DNA of 64,000 nucleotides from CAVQJU01 sp963755195 (GCA_963755195.1 CAVWIZ010000008.1:310001-374000), one strand, 5' to 3'; counted from the stretch's first letter, positions 49,153-60,308 are shown. Translations and numbers: made by a program. Notes: a model not told the origin generated them from the letters alone.

Positions 49153-50751
49153 TCAGGCAGACCCGAACGTGCCAGTCCCGTCGTTCCGGCCGACGAATTC
49201 ATTCGACGGAAACGTCGCGCCTTGCATTCTTCCAAGGCTCCGTAACCGCACGACGTTCGGATGTGACGCGTTCTGTCCGGGGTTCACCCTCGGCGCCATC
49301 GTCGCCGCTTCCGCCGAGAAGCCGCCAACGAGGTCCTCCAACTGACCGACGACGCTCATGACCGTCTCGGACTGCGCGTTCAACTCTTCGCTCGCCGCAG
49401 CGCCCTCCTCGGCCGTGCCTGCGATCGCTTGCGTCGATTTCTCCAGCTCGACGACGGCCTTCGACACCTGTTCGATTCCGGCGGCCTGCTGCCGGCTTGC
49501 GACACTCACGTCGTCGGCCAGGCGCTTCACCTTGAGCACGCTCTGCGTGATGCTCGAGATTGATTTGGTCAGACGCTCGACCGAGTCCGTGCCGCTTTGG
49601 GCTCTGGTGATCGACTGCGAGATCAACTCGGTCGTATCCTGCGCCGCCTGCGCCGAGCGCTGCGCCAGGTTCCGGACTTCGTCTGCGACAACGGCGAATC
49701 CCATTCCGGCCGTTCCGGCGCGTGCGGCCTCGACCGCGGCGTTGAGCGCCAGGATATTCGTCTGAAACGCGATTTCGTCAATCGTCTTGATGATCTTCGA
49801 CACCTGACGACTCGAATCCTGGATGCCGGCCATCGAGACCACCATGTCGCCCAGGGCCTGGTTCGATTCGTTGGCGCGCGCGTCCACTTCGCCGAGGTGG
49901 CCGACGACCTCGTTCGCCGCGTCGGCGTTCTTTCGGGTCATCAACGCCAACTCCTCCACCGACGCCGACGTCTCTTCGAGCGACGCCGCTTGTTCGGTCG
50001 CGCTTTGCGACAGGCTTTGGGAGGAGCTCGACACCTGCCCGGACGCGGCCACAACCATTTCCGCGCCGGCGGACAGCCTCGTGGCGGCGTTTCTCAAGGT
50101 GATGTGCACGCTGTGCACGATGTAGCCGACACCGCCGGCGATGAGGATGCCAGCGAGCAGCGTCACGAGCGTCAGCGTTTCGAGCGCGCGATACGCGTCT
50201 TTGGCTTGCTGATTGTTCCCCTGGAAATTGACGGTCTCCAGTTTCACGATCGTCGCCGCCAGCGTGCCGGCACGGTCGAGGAGTGCGCGGCCAGCCTCGC
50301 TGGCATCCACCGCTTCGATCGTCTGGGACTTCTCGGCGAGCTCTCGCGTCTTCCGCCAGTCGTTCGCGATCCAGGTCTGCATCGCCGCCTTTGCCTGCTC
50401 GGCTGAGACGCGAGCATCGTCGCGTCGCGACACGCGACCGATCTCGTCGAGTCTCTCGAGTAGGGCCTGCGCGTCCACGTCGAGTGCGCGCGCCTGATCC
50501 CTGAGCGAATTCATCTCACCCTTTGCGGCGAGGATGATGACCTGCCGCTGGTCCGCCTTGAGGTTCGCCGCGAGATACTGCACCTCACCCGCCAGCTGCA
50601 TCGAGCGGCCGCTGACGTTCGCCAGCTCCGACACACGGTCGTTCAGCCGCCCGGACAGGATCCAGGCGCCGAGGGCGAGCGAGAGGAACGCCACAAAGAA
50701 GGCGCCGAACCCGCCAAACAGCTTCTTGTCTATGCTCAAGCTCATATTCAT
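49153..50751 (-). CDS. Methyl-accepting chemotaxis protein, last gene of the chemosensory operon
   Basis: 532 aa. TM1 at about residues 13-31 (FGAFFVAFLSLALGAWIL), a 4-helix-bundle-type periplasmic domain of about 155 residues, TM2 at about 192-212 (LVTLLAGILIAGGVGYIV), then the coiled-coil signalling domain with tip IDEIAFQTNILALNAAVEAA and RAGTAGMGFAVVADEVRNLA. HAMP is short or atypical. No C-terminal CheR/CheB tether pentapeptide is present. It follows the small secreted protein by 21 nt, suggesting that protein and this receptor act together. Ligand unknown. Confidence 0.9.
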   Translation of the reverse strand: MNMSLSIDKKLFGGFGAFFVAFLSLALGAWILSGRLNDRVSELANVSGRSMQLAGEVQYLAANLKADQRQVIILAAKGEMNSLRDQARALDVDAQALLERLDEIGRVSRRDDARVSAEQAKAAMQTWIANDWRKTRELAEKSQTIEAVDASEAGRALLDRAGTLAATIVKLETVNFQGNNQQAKDAYRALETLTLVTLLAGILIAGGVGYIVHSVHITLRNAATRLSAGAEMVVAASGQVSSSSQSLSQSATEQAASLEETSASVEELALMTRKNADAANEVVGHLGEVDARANESNQALGDMVVSMAGIQDSSRQVSKIIKTIDEIAFQTNILALNAAVEAARAGTAGMGFAVVADEVRNLAQRSAQAAQDTTELISQSITRAQSGTDSVERLTKSISSITQSVLKVKRLADDVSVASRQQAAGIEQVSKAVVELEKSTQAIAGTAEEGAAASEELNAQSETVMSVVGQLEDLVGGFSAEAATMAPRVNPGQNASHPNVVRLRSLGRMQGATFPSNEFVGRNDGTGTFGSA

Positions 50752-50772
50752 CGCCTCTTCTGTTCAGCCCGA

Positions 50773-51129
50773 CTAGGACTTCGAGACCTTCTTCAGCACG
50801 ATGGAGATGGGTGGGATGCGCGCCAGCTCGGCCAGGAGCGTCACCTTTGCGCCCGCCGGAACGTATCCGGCAATCTGAAACGTGACGAACCACTCACCTT
50901 TGGACACCCCGTTCACCGCCCACGACCCCTTCTCATCGGTCGTCCCCTCAATGACGCCGTTCTCGCCTGTGCGGGTCGCTCGAATGGCGACGCCCTTGAT
51001 CGGCATCCCGCCATCATCACTGACGCTTCCCGTGATCCGTCCCAGTCCGGTGAGATGCGCCGACGACATCGTCGGCACCGCCAACATCATCAACGCCGCC
51101 AGCATCACGTATCGACCTACGAACCTCAT
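50773..51129 (-). CDS. Small secreted CarboxypepD_reg-like protein
   Basis: 118 aa. Signal peptide MRFVGRYVMLAALMMLAVP with cleavage near SSA-HL; the mature part is a single beta-sandwich of the carboxypeptidase-regulatory type: LGRITGSVSDDGGMPIKGVA, IRATRTGENGVIEGTTDEKG, WAVNGVSKGEWFVTFQIAGY and a C-terminal PPISIVLKK. ATG at 51129 is supported by GGAGG just upstream. It sits between CheW and an MCP in the chemosensory operon; a ligand-binding or adhesion partner of the receptor is an inference. Confidence 0.75.
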   Translation of the reverse strand: MRFVGRYVMLAALMMLAVPTMSSAHLTGLGRITGSVSDDGGMPIKGVAIRATRTGENGVIEGTTDEKGSWAVNGVSKGEWFVTFQIAGYVPAGAKVTLLAELARIPPISIVLKKVSKS

Positions 51130-51230
51130 AGCTCCTCCTTGCAAACCTACCCTCAACGAGAGGGATGCCACGCCGCGTGCCGCCACGACCGTGCTCGGCC
51201 CCGCGCGAGATGCGCTGCACAACCGTGACA

Positions 51231-52214
51231 TCACGCGGGAATCCGTTCGGCGGCGTGCTGTTCTGGCGCGAGCAGCGCGTCGAGATCGAGCAGCGCGACC
51301 GCCTCTCCATCGACGTCAAACATACCGACCGCAAACGCCGGACGCGGCACACCGGCTGTCTGCCGATCCTCGGCCGCCGGCCGGTGCAGCGCGACCTCTG
51401 AATCAACCGGAAACGCGACGAGGGTGCCGCCCAGCGCCGCGCCGCACTGCGCGATGACGCACCTGCGGTGCTGCGCCGCGTCGTCGTGATCGCCCGGACC
51501 CCGAAAGTCGATGACCGGAACGACGGCGTTGCGCCACCAGGCCAGGCCCCTCACGTGGCGCGCGCTGCCGGGAACGACGATCGGCGACAGGAATTGCACG
51601 ATCGCCGCGATCCGCTGGCAGCTGAGCGCGTATCGTGGCGCCTCGCAGCGCGGCAGGGCGGGCGTCGAGAAGAGCAAGACCATCCGCTCCGCCGAGCGGC
51701 CGATGCTCGGCGCCGATGCGCTGAAGGCCCTTGTGTCGTCGGCGCGCGCGGGCCGCCGCGCCAGCGGATTCAGATACTGCGGCGCGAGCAGCAACATCGA
51801 GCTGTCGCCCAGCTTCACCAACGCCTCAAACCATGTCGTCGCGACGATGCCGACGACTGACGGAAGAGACACGACCTGCGTGCCCTGTGACGACGGCGTC
51901 CGCGCGATGCCGTCGACGAGCCACCCGACGAGTTCGCCGTGTTCACCGGTCACCGCAATGTAGTAGCCGGCGCCGTGCTGCGCCGCGCCAGGGCGACCCA
52001 GAACGGTGCCCAGCCTGAACACCGGAACGGTCTGGCCCGCGACCTCGAGCGTGCCTGCGCTTCCGTCGCGGCCGGCCGACGCGTGCATCTTCTCGACGCG
52101 GACGACTTGATGCACGTCAGCGCCTCGGATTGCGTACTGTTCGTCCCCGACCGTACAGCAGACGAGGCCGTCGTCGCGGACGGATCGACCGGAATCGACA
52201 GGCAGCGCCTTCAT
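51231..52214 (-). CDS. Tandem CheW-domain protein
   Basis: 327 aa with two CheW-like domains. The first (about 15-155) has GLVCCTVGDEQYAIRGADVH, VPVFRLGTVLG and LVGWLVDGIART; the second (about 185-325) has RYALSCQRIAAIVQF, RGLAWWRNAVVPVIDFRG and AVALLDLDALL. CheW couples receptors to CheA; tandem forms may link several arrays. ATG at 52214 overlaps the CheB TGA and has a strong GGAGGAAGG upstream. The frame is intact. The second domain is somewhat divergent. Confidence 0.85.
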   Translation of the reverse strand: MKALPVDSGRSVRDDGLVCCTVGDEQYAIRGADVHQVVRVEKMHASAGRDGSAGTLEVAGQTVPVFRLGTVLGRPGAAQHGAGYYIAVTGEHGELVGWLVDGIARTPSSQGTQVVSLPSVVGIVATTWFEALVKLGDSSMLLLAPQYLNPLARRPARADDTRAFSASAPSIGRSAERMVLLFSTPALPRCEAPRYALSCQRIAAIVQFLSPIVVPGSARHVRGLAWWRNAVVPVIDFRGPGDHDDAAQHRRCVIAQCGAALGGTLVAFPVDSEVALHRPAAEDRQTAGVPRPAFAVGMFDVDGEAVALLDLDALLAPEQHAAERIPA

Positions 52215-53276
52215 GCCTTCCTCCGTGAGGCGAGGATTTGGCCGATGCGTGCGGGACTGGCGACGTGGTCGGCCCCTGCGCGCCGGCGCGCCCGTTCGGG
52301 CATGCTCGAGACGATGCAGCTGGCCAGGTCCTGGACGAAGCCCTCGCCGCCGGACTCGCGGATGCGCTTCAGCCCCTCCGCCCCGTCGTCGCCGATTCCG
52401 GTGAGCACGACTCCGACGGCGGCTGCGCCGTACGCTTCGGCCGCCGAGGTCATCGCCAAATCGATCGACGGGCGGTAGATATCCTTTGCCGCCGGCGGCT
52501 GGAGATGGATGCGGCCGTCCGGGCGGATGACAAGATGCAACGAACCCGGCGCCACGAGCGCCACACCGGGATCGAGGCGATCGCCCGTCTCGGCCACCTT
52601 CACGCTCACGCGCGCGTGGCGTTGCAGTTGGGCGGCGAAGGCCGTCGTAAACGCCGCCGGGAGGTGCTGCACGATGACGCAGGGCACCGGGAAATCCGCC
52701 GAGAACTGCTTGAGCACGTCGCTGATCGCCCGGAGGCCGCCCGTCGATGCCCCGATGACGACGACGGCCGCGTCGGACGGCGCAAGCGCGCGGCTGGGCG
52801 CGCGCTGGGCGACGCGCGGCATGACCATGGTCGGCGAAAACGTCGGCGCCACCGCCACCAACGCGGGCCTGTGGGCCGCGTGCGTGGCCGCGGCCATCTT
52901 CACCTTCGCGACAATCTCGCGCCTCAGTGACGCGCGGCTCACCGGGGCGCCTGGCGTGTACTTCAGGATGAAATCGACGGCGCCGAGTTCCAGGGCTTGC
53001 AACGTGGTAGCGGCGGCCGCCCTCGTCACGCCGCTGATGACGACGACCGATACCGGCAGCTCGGAGGAGAGCTGCCGCAGCAAATCGAGGCCGTCTCCGC
53101 CGACCATCTGCAGATCCAGCGTGAGGACGTCGGGCGCCTCGAGGCGGATGAGGTCGAGGGCGGACCGCGTCGTCGTGGGCAACGCCGACAACCTTGCAAT
53201 CGCCGCCTTCCTCGATATAGGACGCGAGCAACCTGCAGGTGAACGGCGAATCGTCGGCAATCGCGACGCGGATCAC
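52211..53276 (-). pseudogene. cheB: CheB methylesterase, one extra base
   Basis: About 354 aa. The receiver begins RVAIADDSPFTCRLLASYIE and has LTLDLQMVGGDGLDLL with the phospho-Asp. The frame shifts by one extra base near 53185 inside the receiver (AHDD then RSALDLIRLEAPD). The methylesterase domain has the catalytic serine GASTGGL, histidine VIVQHLP and aspartate GIGDDGAEGL. It removes methyl groups from MCP glutamates. GTG at 53276 overlaps the CheA TGA (GTGA) and the stop overlaps the CheW ATG. The span is 1 modulo 3, as one insertion predicts. Probably functional; listed as pseudogene because of the lesion. Confidence 0.85.
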
Positions 53277-56200
53277 GACGCCGCTCTCCTCTCCAACTCC
53301 CGCGAGGCCTTCACGAGGCGGTCGATGTTGTGGATGAGCGTGTCTTCCTGGAACGGCTTGACCATGTAGTCGGTCACGCCGAGCGCCCTCGCCTTGTCGC
53401 GATGCTTGTCGCCGCCGCGCGAGGTCAGCATCACGATCGGCAGATCGGCGTGCGCCTTCTGCGCGCGGATCGTCGACAGGAACTCGAAGCCGTCCATCCG
53501 TGGCATCTCGATGTCGAGCAGGACGATGTCGGGCGGCTGCGTACCGCGCCGGATGATCTCGAGCGCCTCGAGGCCGTCGCGCGCCGGCACCGGGGTCCAA
53601 CCGGCCTTCTTCACCGCCAGCGACAGCACGTGCCGCATGCTCAAGCGAGTCGTCCACGATGAGCACCGTGTGGGGCTCGTGCTCGGCCGTTGAGACGGCG
53701 CGCCGCGCGGGGTGGCGAATGACGACCGACTCGTCAACGGCGCCGGCCAGATCGGCCGGGTTGAGGATCAGCACGACGGTGCCGTCGCCGAGCAGCGTCG
53801 CGCCCCAGATGCCCGGTACGCGACGCAGGTGTGCGCCGAGCGTTTTCACGACCGCGTCGCGGCTGTTCACAATCTCGTCTACTGCCAGGGCGACACGCCG
53901 GCGGGAAAGGTTCGCAATCAGCACGGGCTGCACGGCCGGCGCGGCCGCCGCCCGGGGGAGCCCGAGCGTCTCGGCCAAATCCCGCAGCGGGTACGTCCGG
54001 CCGTCCACCGTGAACACCCGTTCGGCGCCCACGAGACTGATCGCCGTCGGATGGGGCCGCACGATCTGCACGACGGCGCCGAGCGGCAACCCGAACGTCT
54101 CGCCACCGGAGCGCACGAGGAGAACGCGGGTGATCGCGAGGGTCATCGGGACCCGCACAGAGATCGTCGCGCCGGCGCCTGCCTGCGATGTCACGTAGAC
54201 TCGCCCGCTCAGCCGCCCGACCTTCGACTTGACGACGTCCATGCCGACGCCGCGCCCGGACACCTCGGTCACTTGTTGGGCGGTGCTGAACCCTGGCTCG
54301 AAGATGAATCCGTACATCGCGTCGGTGCTCATGGACGCGGCTGCGGCCTCGGTGACAAGGCCCCTGGCGATCGCGGTCCGCCGGATGCGGTCGAGGTCGA
54401 GCCCCGCGCCGTCGTCCTGCACTTCGATCAAGACGTCCGTGCCCTCGTGAAACGCCCTGACGGTGATCTGCCCGCGCTCGGGCTTGCCGGCCGCCAGGCG
54501 CTGGTCGGCTGTCTCGATCCCGTGATCGACGGCGTTGCGCAGCAGGTGGAGCAGCGGATCGGCCATCTGCTCGAGCAACGACTTGTCGAGCGACACGTGC
54601 TCGCCCTCGATGGCGAAATCGACGAGCTTTCCGCAGCTCTCGCCCGTCGCGCGCACGGCGCGCTCGAGCTGCGTCGTGAGCGTGCCGAGCGGCACCATGC
54701 GGAACTCCATCGTCTTGTCCTGGACCTCACGCGTGAGGCGCCCAAGCCGCGTCAGGTCGCCGTCGAAGTCGCCGATGGTGGCGGCGACACGGGCGCTGAT
54801 GGTGGCGATGTCGCTGGCCGTTTCGGTCAGCTCGCGCGTCAGCAGGTGAAACTCGGTATAGCGATCGAATTCCAGTTCGTCAAAGCCGTGGCCGCCGGCC
54901 GATCCCGCCGTGCGTCCGGAGCCGGGGCCGACCATCGCCATGTTGCCGCCGAGCGCGCGGACTTCGTAGTCTGACTCCAGCCGATGGGTGACCCGTCGCA
55001 GCCGCGCCGTGCTGAGCTTGAGCTCATCGACCTGGTCGATGAGCGCTGTGTGGTGCTGCTCGAAGGTCGAGCGGTTGATGACCAGTTCGGAGACCACGCG
55101 CACGAGCTCGTTGAGCCGCTGCAGCGGAACGCGCAGCACCTGTCCGCCGCCGCGGCGATCGACGGCGGTGCGTCGGCGCTCGACAGCCGGCTGGCTGGCG
55201 GGCGCGACGGCCTCTTCGGGGGCGCGACGGCCTCTTCGGGCGGCGCGACCGCTTCTTCGGGAGGCGCGACCGCTTCTTCGGGAGGCGCGCCAACCTCGGG
55301 CTGGGCCAGCCCAGCCGATTCCCGGGCGATCCAGGCGGCCATCGCGCCGGCCGATGCCGAGACGGGCGCGACGCCCACCATCACGTCGAATTCCGCGAAG
55401 AGCCGAATCGACCGAGCCCCGCAGCGCGTCGGCATCCGCAGTGCCGACAATCAGATCGTTGAGCGCATCGGAGGACGAGGCGAGGATCCGCGCCTCCTGG
55501 GGCGTCACCGTCGCCGTGCCTTCGTACAGCCGGTCCAGCAGATCCTCCATCCGGTGCGCCAGTTTCGAGGCCCCTGTGTAGCCGACGACGCCGGCGGCGC
55601 CCTTGAGCGTGTGGACGGCGCGACGCAGCTCCTGGACCGACTCGCGATCCTGCGGCACCGTCGAGAGCCGCGACGTCAGGCGCGCGATCGTCTCGAGGTG
55701 CTCCTGTGCCTCTTCTCCGAAGACCTCCGCGAGCTCCGGCGGGACTTCGTCTTTCATGACCACGTCGAACCCGAGTGCGACCGCCGCCGGCGCCTCCGGA
55801 GGCCGGCGCGTCGTGGCGCACCTCGGTCGGCCCTACGGACGGCGCCAAGGCCGGCGCGTCGTGGCGCACCTCGGTCGCCCCTGCGGACGGCGCCGCGGGG
55901 ACCGCGCTCGTCGCGGTTGGCGTGAGTATTTCAGCCTGCTCGATCGTCACAGGCTCTCCGGGCAGCTCGTCCGCCGCGTCGTTCGGCGTCTCGGCGTGTT
56001 CGGACGGGAGCAGGGCGACCTCGCGCGTCTCGATTTCGATCAATTCGTGCAGCGTGGCCGTGTCCGCGGCGCCGCCGCCCAGACACAGCGCGCGTGCGAG
56101 ATCGAGCGCCACGGGTTCGACCGGCCGTCCCGCCAACGCGTGGTCCATGTAGAGCGCGAACCGCGGCATGCTGGCCCGCAGCACCGTGACGATCTCGGCG

Positions 56201-56454
56201 GTCATCGGTACTGGGCCGGCGATCGACCCTTCGATCAGCTCTTCGGCGACGTTGAGCAGGTAGCCGAACGCGGCCAGGCCGACCATCGATGCGGCGCCCT
56301 TGAGCGCGTGGATCAGTCGATACGCCTCGTGCGTGGCGGACCGATCGGACGGATCGCGCTCGGCGGCGTCGAGCGCGTCGAGAATCGCCGGCAGGCTCTG
56401 CCGGAATTCGTCGGTGAACGCGGCGACGGCGGTCGCCTCGAGAGATATCGTCAT
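53273..56454 (-). pseudogene. cheA: CheA hybrid kinase with two HPt domains and a C-terminal receiver; four indels
   Basis: About 1060 aa once joined. Order: HPt1 (IHALKGAASM), a Pro/Ala linker, HPt2 (VHTLKGAAGV), a VAPPEEA x4 linker, the dimerisation domain (RLNELVRVVSELVINR), HATPase (HLLRNAVDHGIE, DDGAGLD, GRGVGMDVVKSKV), CheW-like domain, and a receiver (HTVLIVDDSLS, VLLDIEMPRMDGFEFL, YMVKPFQ). Extra bases lie near 55785, 55420 and 53640; one base is missing near 55220 in a C run. The net effect, 2 modulo 3, matches the span. Multi-HPt CheA-REC proteins are typical of type IV pilus or alternative-function chemosensory systems. ATG at 56454 overlaps the CheR stop. Confidence 0.88.
55201..55283. 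repeat. 21-bp tandem repeat in cheA (VAPPEEA linker), one unit 1 bp short
   Basis: Four units of GGCGCGACCGCTTCTTCGGGA type; three are 21 bp and the one at 55201-55220 is 20 bp, marking the missing base that breaks the frame. Confidence 0.88.
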
Positions 56455-57366
56455 TCCCGTACCTCGACCGGCCTGGCGCCCCTGCGCTGAAACGCGCGCA
56501 CGCCGCCGACGCTGACTGGCTCGAGTCCGGGCGGACGCTCAGTGGGCGCTTCACCCGGGCCGAGCAGCAGGTACCCGCCGAGGGTGAGACGTGACGCAAG
56601 GAGCGCGACGGCCTGGGTCACGGCGGCGGGCGAGAAGTAGATCAGCACGTTGTGGCAGAAGATCACGTCGTGGTTCGGCGCTGAAGGCGTCGCTGCCTCG
56701 ACGAGGTTGGTGGCCATGAAGCGGACACGCTGGCGCAGTTCGTCGGTGATCTCGTACTCCGCCCCCGGTCCCACGCCGACCGCGCGCAGGAATCGCTGCC
56801 GGTATTCCTGGGGAACGGTCGCGACGGCGCGTGGGCCATAGCGGCCGCGCCGTGCGATCTCGATCGCGTGGCGGCTGATGTCGCCGCCCCAGACCGTGAA
56901 TTCGCCCTGCAGCGCCCTCGTCATCCATGGCGAGCATGGCGAGCGAGTACGCCTCCTGGCCGGTGGAACAGCCCGCGCTCCAGAAGTTCAGACGGCCACC
57001 GCGCACGCGCGCACGCGTCTCGCGCAACTCCGGCAGGATGTGCGTCCGGAGCGCGTCGAACGACGGCGGGTGGCGGAAGAACGACGTCTCGTGATTGAGC
57101 AGCCGTTCGACCAGTGCATCCCACTCCGCGCCGCTTTCGGGCTTGACGAGCAATTGGTAGTACGCGTTCTCGTTGACCACGCCGCGCGCTCTCATCTGGT
57201 CGCGCACGGTGCCAATCACGTCCGGCAACCGGGCGTTCCTGAACGCGATGCCACAGCGGCGCAGAATCAGGTCGCACCACGTCTGCGGAGCGATGACGTC
57301 GCTGACACTCTTCGCAGCAACCTCTGCGTGTGTCCCGGAAGACGTGTCGAGAGCGGACTTCTCCAT
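56451..57366 (-). pseudogene. cheR: CheR methyltransferase, one extra base
   Basis: About 304 aa. An N-terminal helical domain (WCDLILRRCGIAFRNARLPD), the SAM-binding LNFWSAGCSTGQEAYSLAM, then after an extra base near 56925 the other frame continues GEFTVWGGDISRHAIEIARR, YEITDELRQRVRFMATNLVE, HDVIFCHNVLIYFSPAAV and YLLLGPGE. It methylates MCP glutamates. No TPR tail. The span is 1 modulo 3. The stop overlaps the CheA ATG. The MCP stop lies 35 nt upstream. Catalytic motifs are intact on both sides of the lesion, so the gene is probably functional in the organism. Confidence 0.87.
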
Positions 57367-57401
57367 GGTGCAACCCGACTACCGCGTCGCCGTCCCGCAC
57401 G

Positions 57402-59254
57402 TCATCGCGAGGCCACCAGCCGAGGCTGGTTGAACTCGCCGAGGTCGACTCCCGTCGCCGGCAGCTTGAACCGCGACACGTGGCGTTCAGGTTGTCGACC
57501 AGCAGCGTGAGCGAGTTGATCGCGGCGGCCGTCTGCTTGGTGCCGGCGGCGGTGTTTCTCGTGACCGTCGACATCTCGTTCATCGACTTGGCGACCTGCT
57601 CCGAGCCTCGCGCCTGCTGCTGCGCGGCGTCGGAGATCGCCTGGATCAGCTCGGCGAGCCGGTTCGACACGGTCTGAATTTCGGAGAGGGCGACGCCGGC
57701 TTCGTTCGCGATGTTCGATCGGTTGATGACTTCGCGCGTCGTGTCTTCCATGGCGGTCATCACTTCGGCCGTCTCGCTCTGCGTCGCCTTGACCAGGATG
57801 CCGGCGCGCTTCGTCGCCTCGGTGGCGCGATCGGCCAGACGCTCGACTTCGTCGGCGACGATGGCGAACCCGCGCCCGGCCTCGCCCGCCATCGCCGCCT
57901 GAATCGACGCGTTCAGCGCGAGGATGCTCGTGCGGTCGCCGATGTCGCCGATGAGCTCGACGATCTCGCCGATCTCCTGCGAGCTCTCGCCGAGCCGCTT
58001 GATGCGCTTGGCCGTCTCCTGCACCTGGTCGCGCACCGCCTTCATGCCTTCGATCGTCCTCGTCACGGCGCGCGTGCCGTGCTCGGCGTTGGTTCGCGCC
58101 TCCTCGGCGACACTGGCCGACGAAGACGCGTTCTCCGACACGTAGTGAATCGATGCCGCCATCTCCTCAATCGCCACCGACGCCTCGACGGCCTGCGCCG
58201 CCTGGTCCTCGCTGCCGGTCGCCAGCTTTTCGGTGACCTCGCGCAGCTCGCCAAGCGCCGTGCTCACCTGGCGCGAGGCGGCCTGGACCTGCCCGATGAT
58301 CTGTCGCAGCTGCCCGATCATGAAGTTGAAGGAGTCGGCGACCGCGCCGGTCACGTCGGCGGTCACCTCGGCGTGCACCGTGAGGTCGCCCTCCGCGACG
58401 CCGCTGACCTCCTCGAGCAGCTTCGTCACAGCGGCCTGCATCTGGTCGCGCTCGGTGCGCGAGTGGACGAGGGTCACGGTGCTGTCGAGCATCAAGTTCA
58501 GCGACCGCGCCACGTTGCCGAGCTCCGTGTCGCTCGTATTCGGCACGCGGCTGTTCAGGTCGCCGACCGCCACCGAGTCGCACACGCGCGTGATCGCCTC
58601 GGCCTCGGCGACGATCGGACCGTAGACAAAGAACCGGAGCGATGCCAACGCCAACAGGAGCCCGACGATCAGCACGCCGCCGATCTCGACGTAGCCCAGA
58701 CTGACGTCGCCCTGGACGGCGGCCCCGCCGGCGTCCATCTGCGCTCGATAGCGCACGAGCTGCTCGCCGGCCTGGCGCTCGAGGCGATCGAACGCGTCCC
58801 GCATGGGCCTGGCTTCGGCGCCCGTCGTGTCGATCGTGGCGATCCCTTCGCTGTCGATCCGCGTGAGCACGGCCGTGAACTCACGTTCGTAGGCGGCGAG
58901 CGCGATCCGAAGCGAAGCCGCGGTCGGCCGCGCGTCCGGAACCTCCTCGATCTCGACCAGCCGCTGGCCCGCAAGCGCGTACGCCCCTTCCACGACTGCA
59001 GGTCGTCGCCGGTCGGGCGCGACCGCGAGGCGTTCAGGAAGTAGGTGCGCTCGTACTGCGCGAGCGTGCCCACGTGCCCGACAAACTGCGCCATCTCGCC
59101 GGCCAGGCGGGTGTCTCCCAGCACAAGCCGCTGGACCCCCTGCCTGATCGCTCCCAGTCTCCAGAGCGCGACCCCGGAGCTGGCGGCCAGACATGGCGAC
59201 CACGAATCCGACAGTGAGAATCAACCGCGTTTTGATCTTCAGCGTTCTTCGCAT
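57402..59254 (-). pseudogene. Methyl-accepting chemotaxis protein with HAMP; three indels
   Basis: About 617 aa when joined. TM1 (TRLILTVGFVVAMLAASSGV after correction), a helical sensor segment including MAQFVGHVGTLAQYERTYFL and YEREFTAVLTRIDSEG, TM2 (IGGVLIVGLLLALASLRFF), HAMP, a second HAMP-like repeat, then the signalling domain with tip ILALNASIQAAMAGEAGRGF and FAIVADEVERLADRATEAT. An extra base near 59180, a missing G in a run near 59000 and a missing base near 57455 disturb the ends; the core is in one frame. The corrected C-terminus reads RFKLPATGVDLGEF and ends with RLVAS-Arg, with no tether pentapeptide. The net effect matches the span modulo 3. Confidence 0.85.
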
Positions 59255-59316
59255 GATGAATCCTTGTCTGCCCCGAAGCGACCCTTCGGCGTGTCGCGTT
59301 CCCGTTGTCATGGCCG

Positions 59317-59928
59317 TCAGGCCCCCGTCTGTGCGTCTTGGCGTTCTTCTTCTTTGGGCTCGTCGAACTGCCGGATGTCGGGCGAGCGCAGGAACCCTTC
59401 GAGGTCGAGCACGGCGACCAGGCGTTCGCCGATCACACACACGCCGCTCAGATGCGCCGCCAGCGGTCCTTCGAGCGGCGATGCCGGCGACCTGATCTCA
59501 TCGGGCGACACAGCCACGATCCGGTCGACCGAGTCGACCAGCAGGCCGGCCGAGAACTCTTCGTCGAGCAAGCGGACAACGAGCATCCGCCCGGTGTTCG
59601 GCAAGGCGGCGTCCAGCCCCAGGAACGTCCGCATGTCGATCACCGACAGGATGTCGCCCCGCAGGTTCGTGACGCCGCGCATCCACGCCGGGACATGCGG
59701 CACCGGCGTGATCTTCGGCACCCGCTCGAGCTCGGTCACGAACGCCTCGAGCACGGCATAGTCGGCGGACGCAATCGAGAGCAGCACGTACCGCTTCCCC
59801 TGCACGGCGTCCTTCGCCGCGCCGCGGGCCACGGTGGCCATCACCGCGGCGGGCCTCCCGAGTTGCCTGTCGGCCGCCGCGACCGCTTCGTCGAGCGTCG
59901 CCGTCGAACCGAGCGCGACACCATCCAT
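59317..59928 (-). CDS. CheW-like coupling protein
   Basis: 203 aa. After about 45 N-terminal residues (STATLDEAVAAADRQLGRP) a CheW domain follows: RYVLLSIASADYAVLEAFVT, WMRGVTNLRGDILSVIDMRT, VRLLDEEFSAGLLVDSVDRI and VAVLDLEGFLRSPD. RGDILSVID is the usual CheW core. ATG at 59928 is chosen because, after correcting one extra base in the upstream gene, that gene ends in TGA overlapping this ATG as TGATG. As the sequence stands the two genes read as one fusion; this is judged artificial. The C-terminus is acidic (DEPKEEERQDAQTGA). Confidence 0.85.
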   Translation of the reverse strand: MDGVALGSTATLDEAVAAADRQLGRPAAVMATVARGAAKDAVQGKRYVLLSIASADYAVLEAFVTELERVPKITPVPHVPAWMRGVTNLRGDILSVIDMRTFLGLDAALPNTGRMLVVRLLDEEFSAGLLVDSVDRIVAVSPDEIRSPASPLEGPLAAHLSGVCVIGERLVAVLDLEGFLRSPDIRQFDEPKEEERQDAQTGA

Positions 59929-60291
59929 CAGAAATACCTCGCGACTGCCGCGAGCAGCGTCCGCGTCCGGATAGGGCTTGGCGATGTAGTCGTCGGCGCC
60001 CTGCTTGAGTCCCCAGAACCGGTCGCTCTCCTGGCTCTTGCTGCTCACGAGGATCACCTTGATGTCGCGCGTCTCCGGCGCGGTCTTCAGTTGCCGCAGA
60101 ACCTGATAGCCATTCATTTTCGGCAGGATGATGTCGAGCACGATGAGCGGCGGCCGCTCGGCGGCGACCTTGTCGAGCGCGTCCTCGCCATCAACGGCCG
60201 TCGTCACGGAATAGCCCTCTCTCTGCAGGAGAGTCGTCACCAGTTGACGATCCGTAGGACTGTCATCGACGACCAGTACGTGTTTCTTCAT
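59928..60291 (-). pseudogene. PilH/CheY-like response regulator, one extra base at the 3' end
   Basis: A 120-aa receiver: HVLVVDDSPTDRQLVTTLLQ, LIVLDIILPKMNGYQVLRQL, ILVSSKSQESDRFWGLKQGA and YIAKPY, with all phosphorylation residues present. The true end reads LLAAVARYF then TGA, but an extra base near 59955 moves the frame so that the stop is missed and the gene runs into CheW. The span of 364 nt is 1 modulo 3. ATG at 60291 has AGGGAGA upstream. The SS[KS]xQESD segment resembles PilH-like regulators of pilus chemosensory systems. Confidence 0.83.
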
Positions 60292-60308
60292 GAAGTCTCC
60301 CTTGATGC

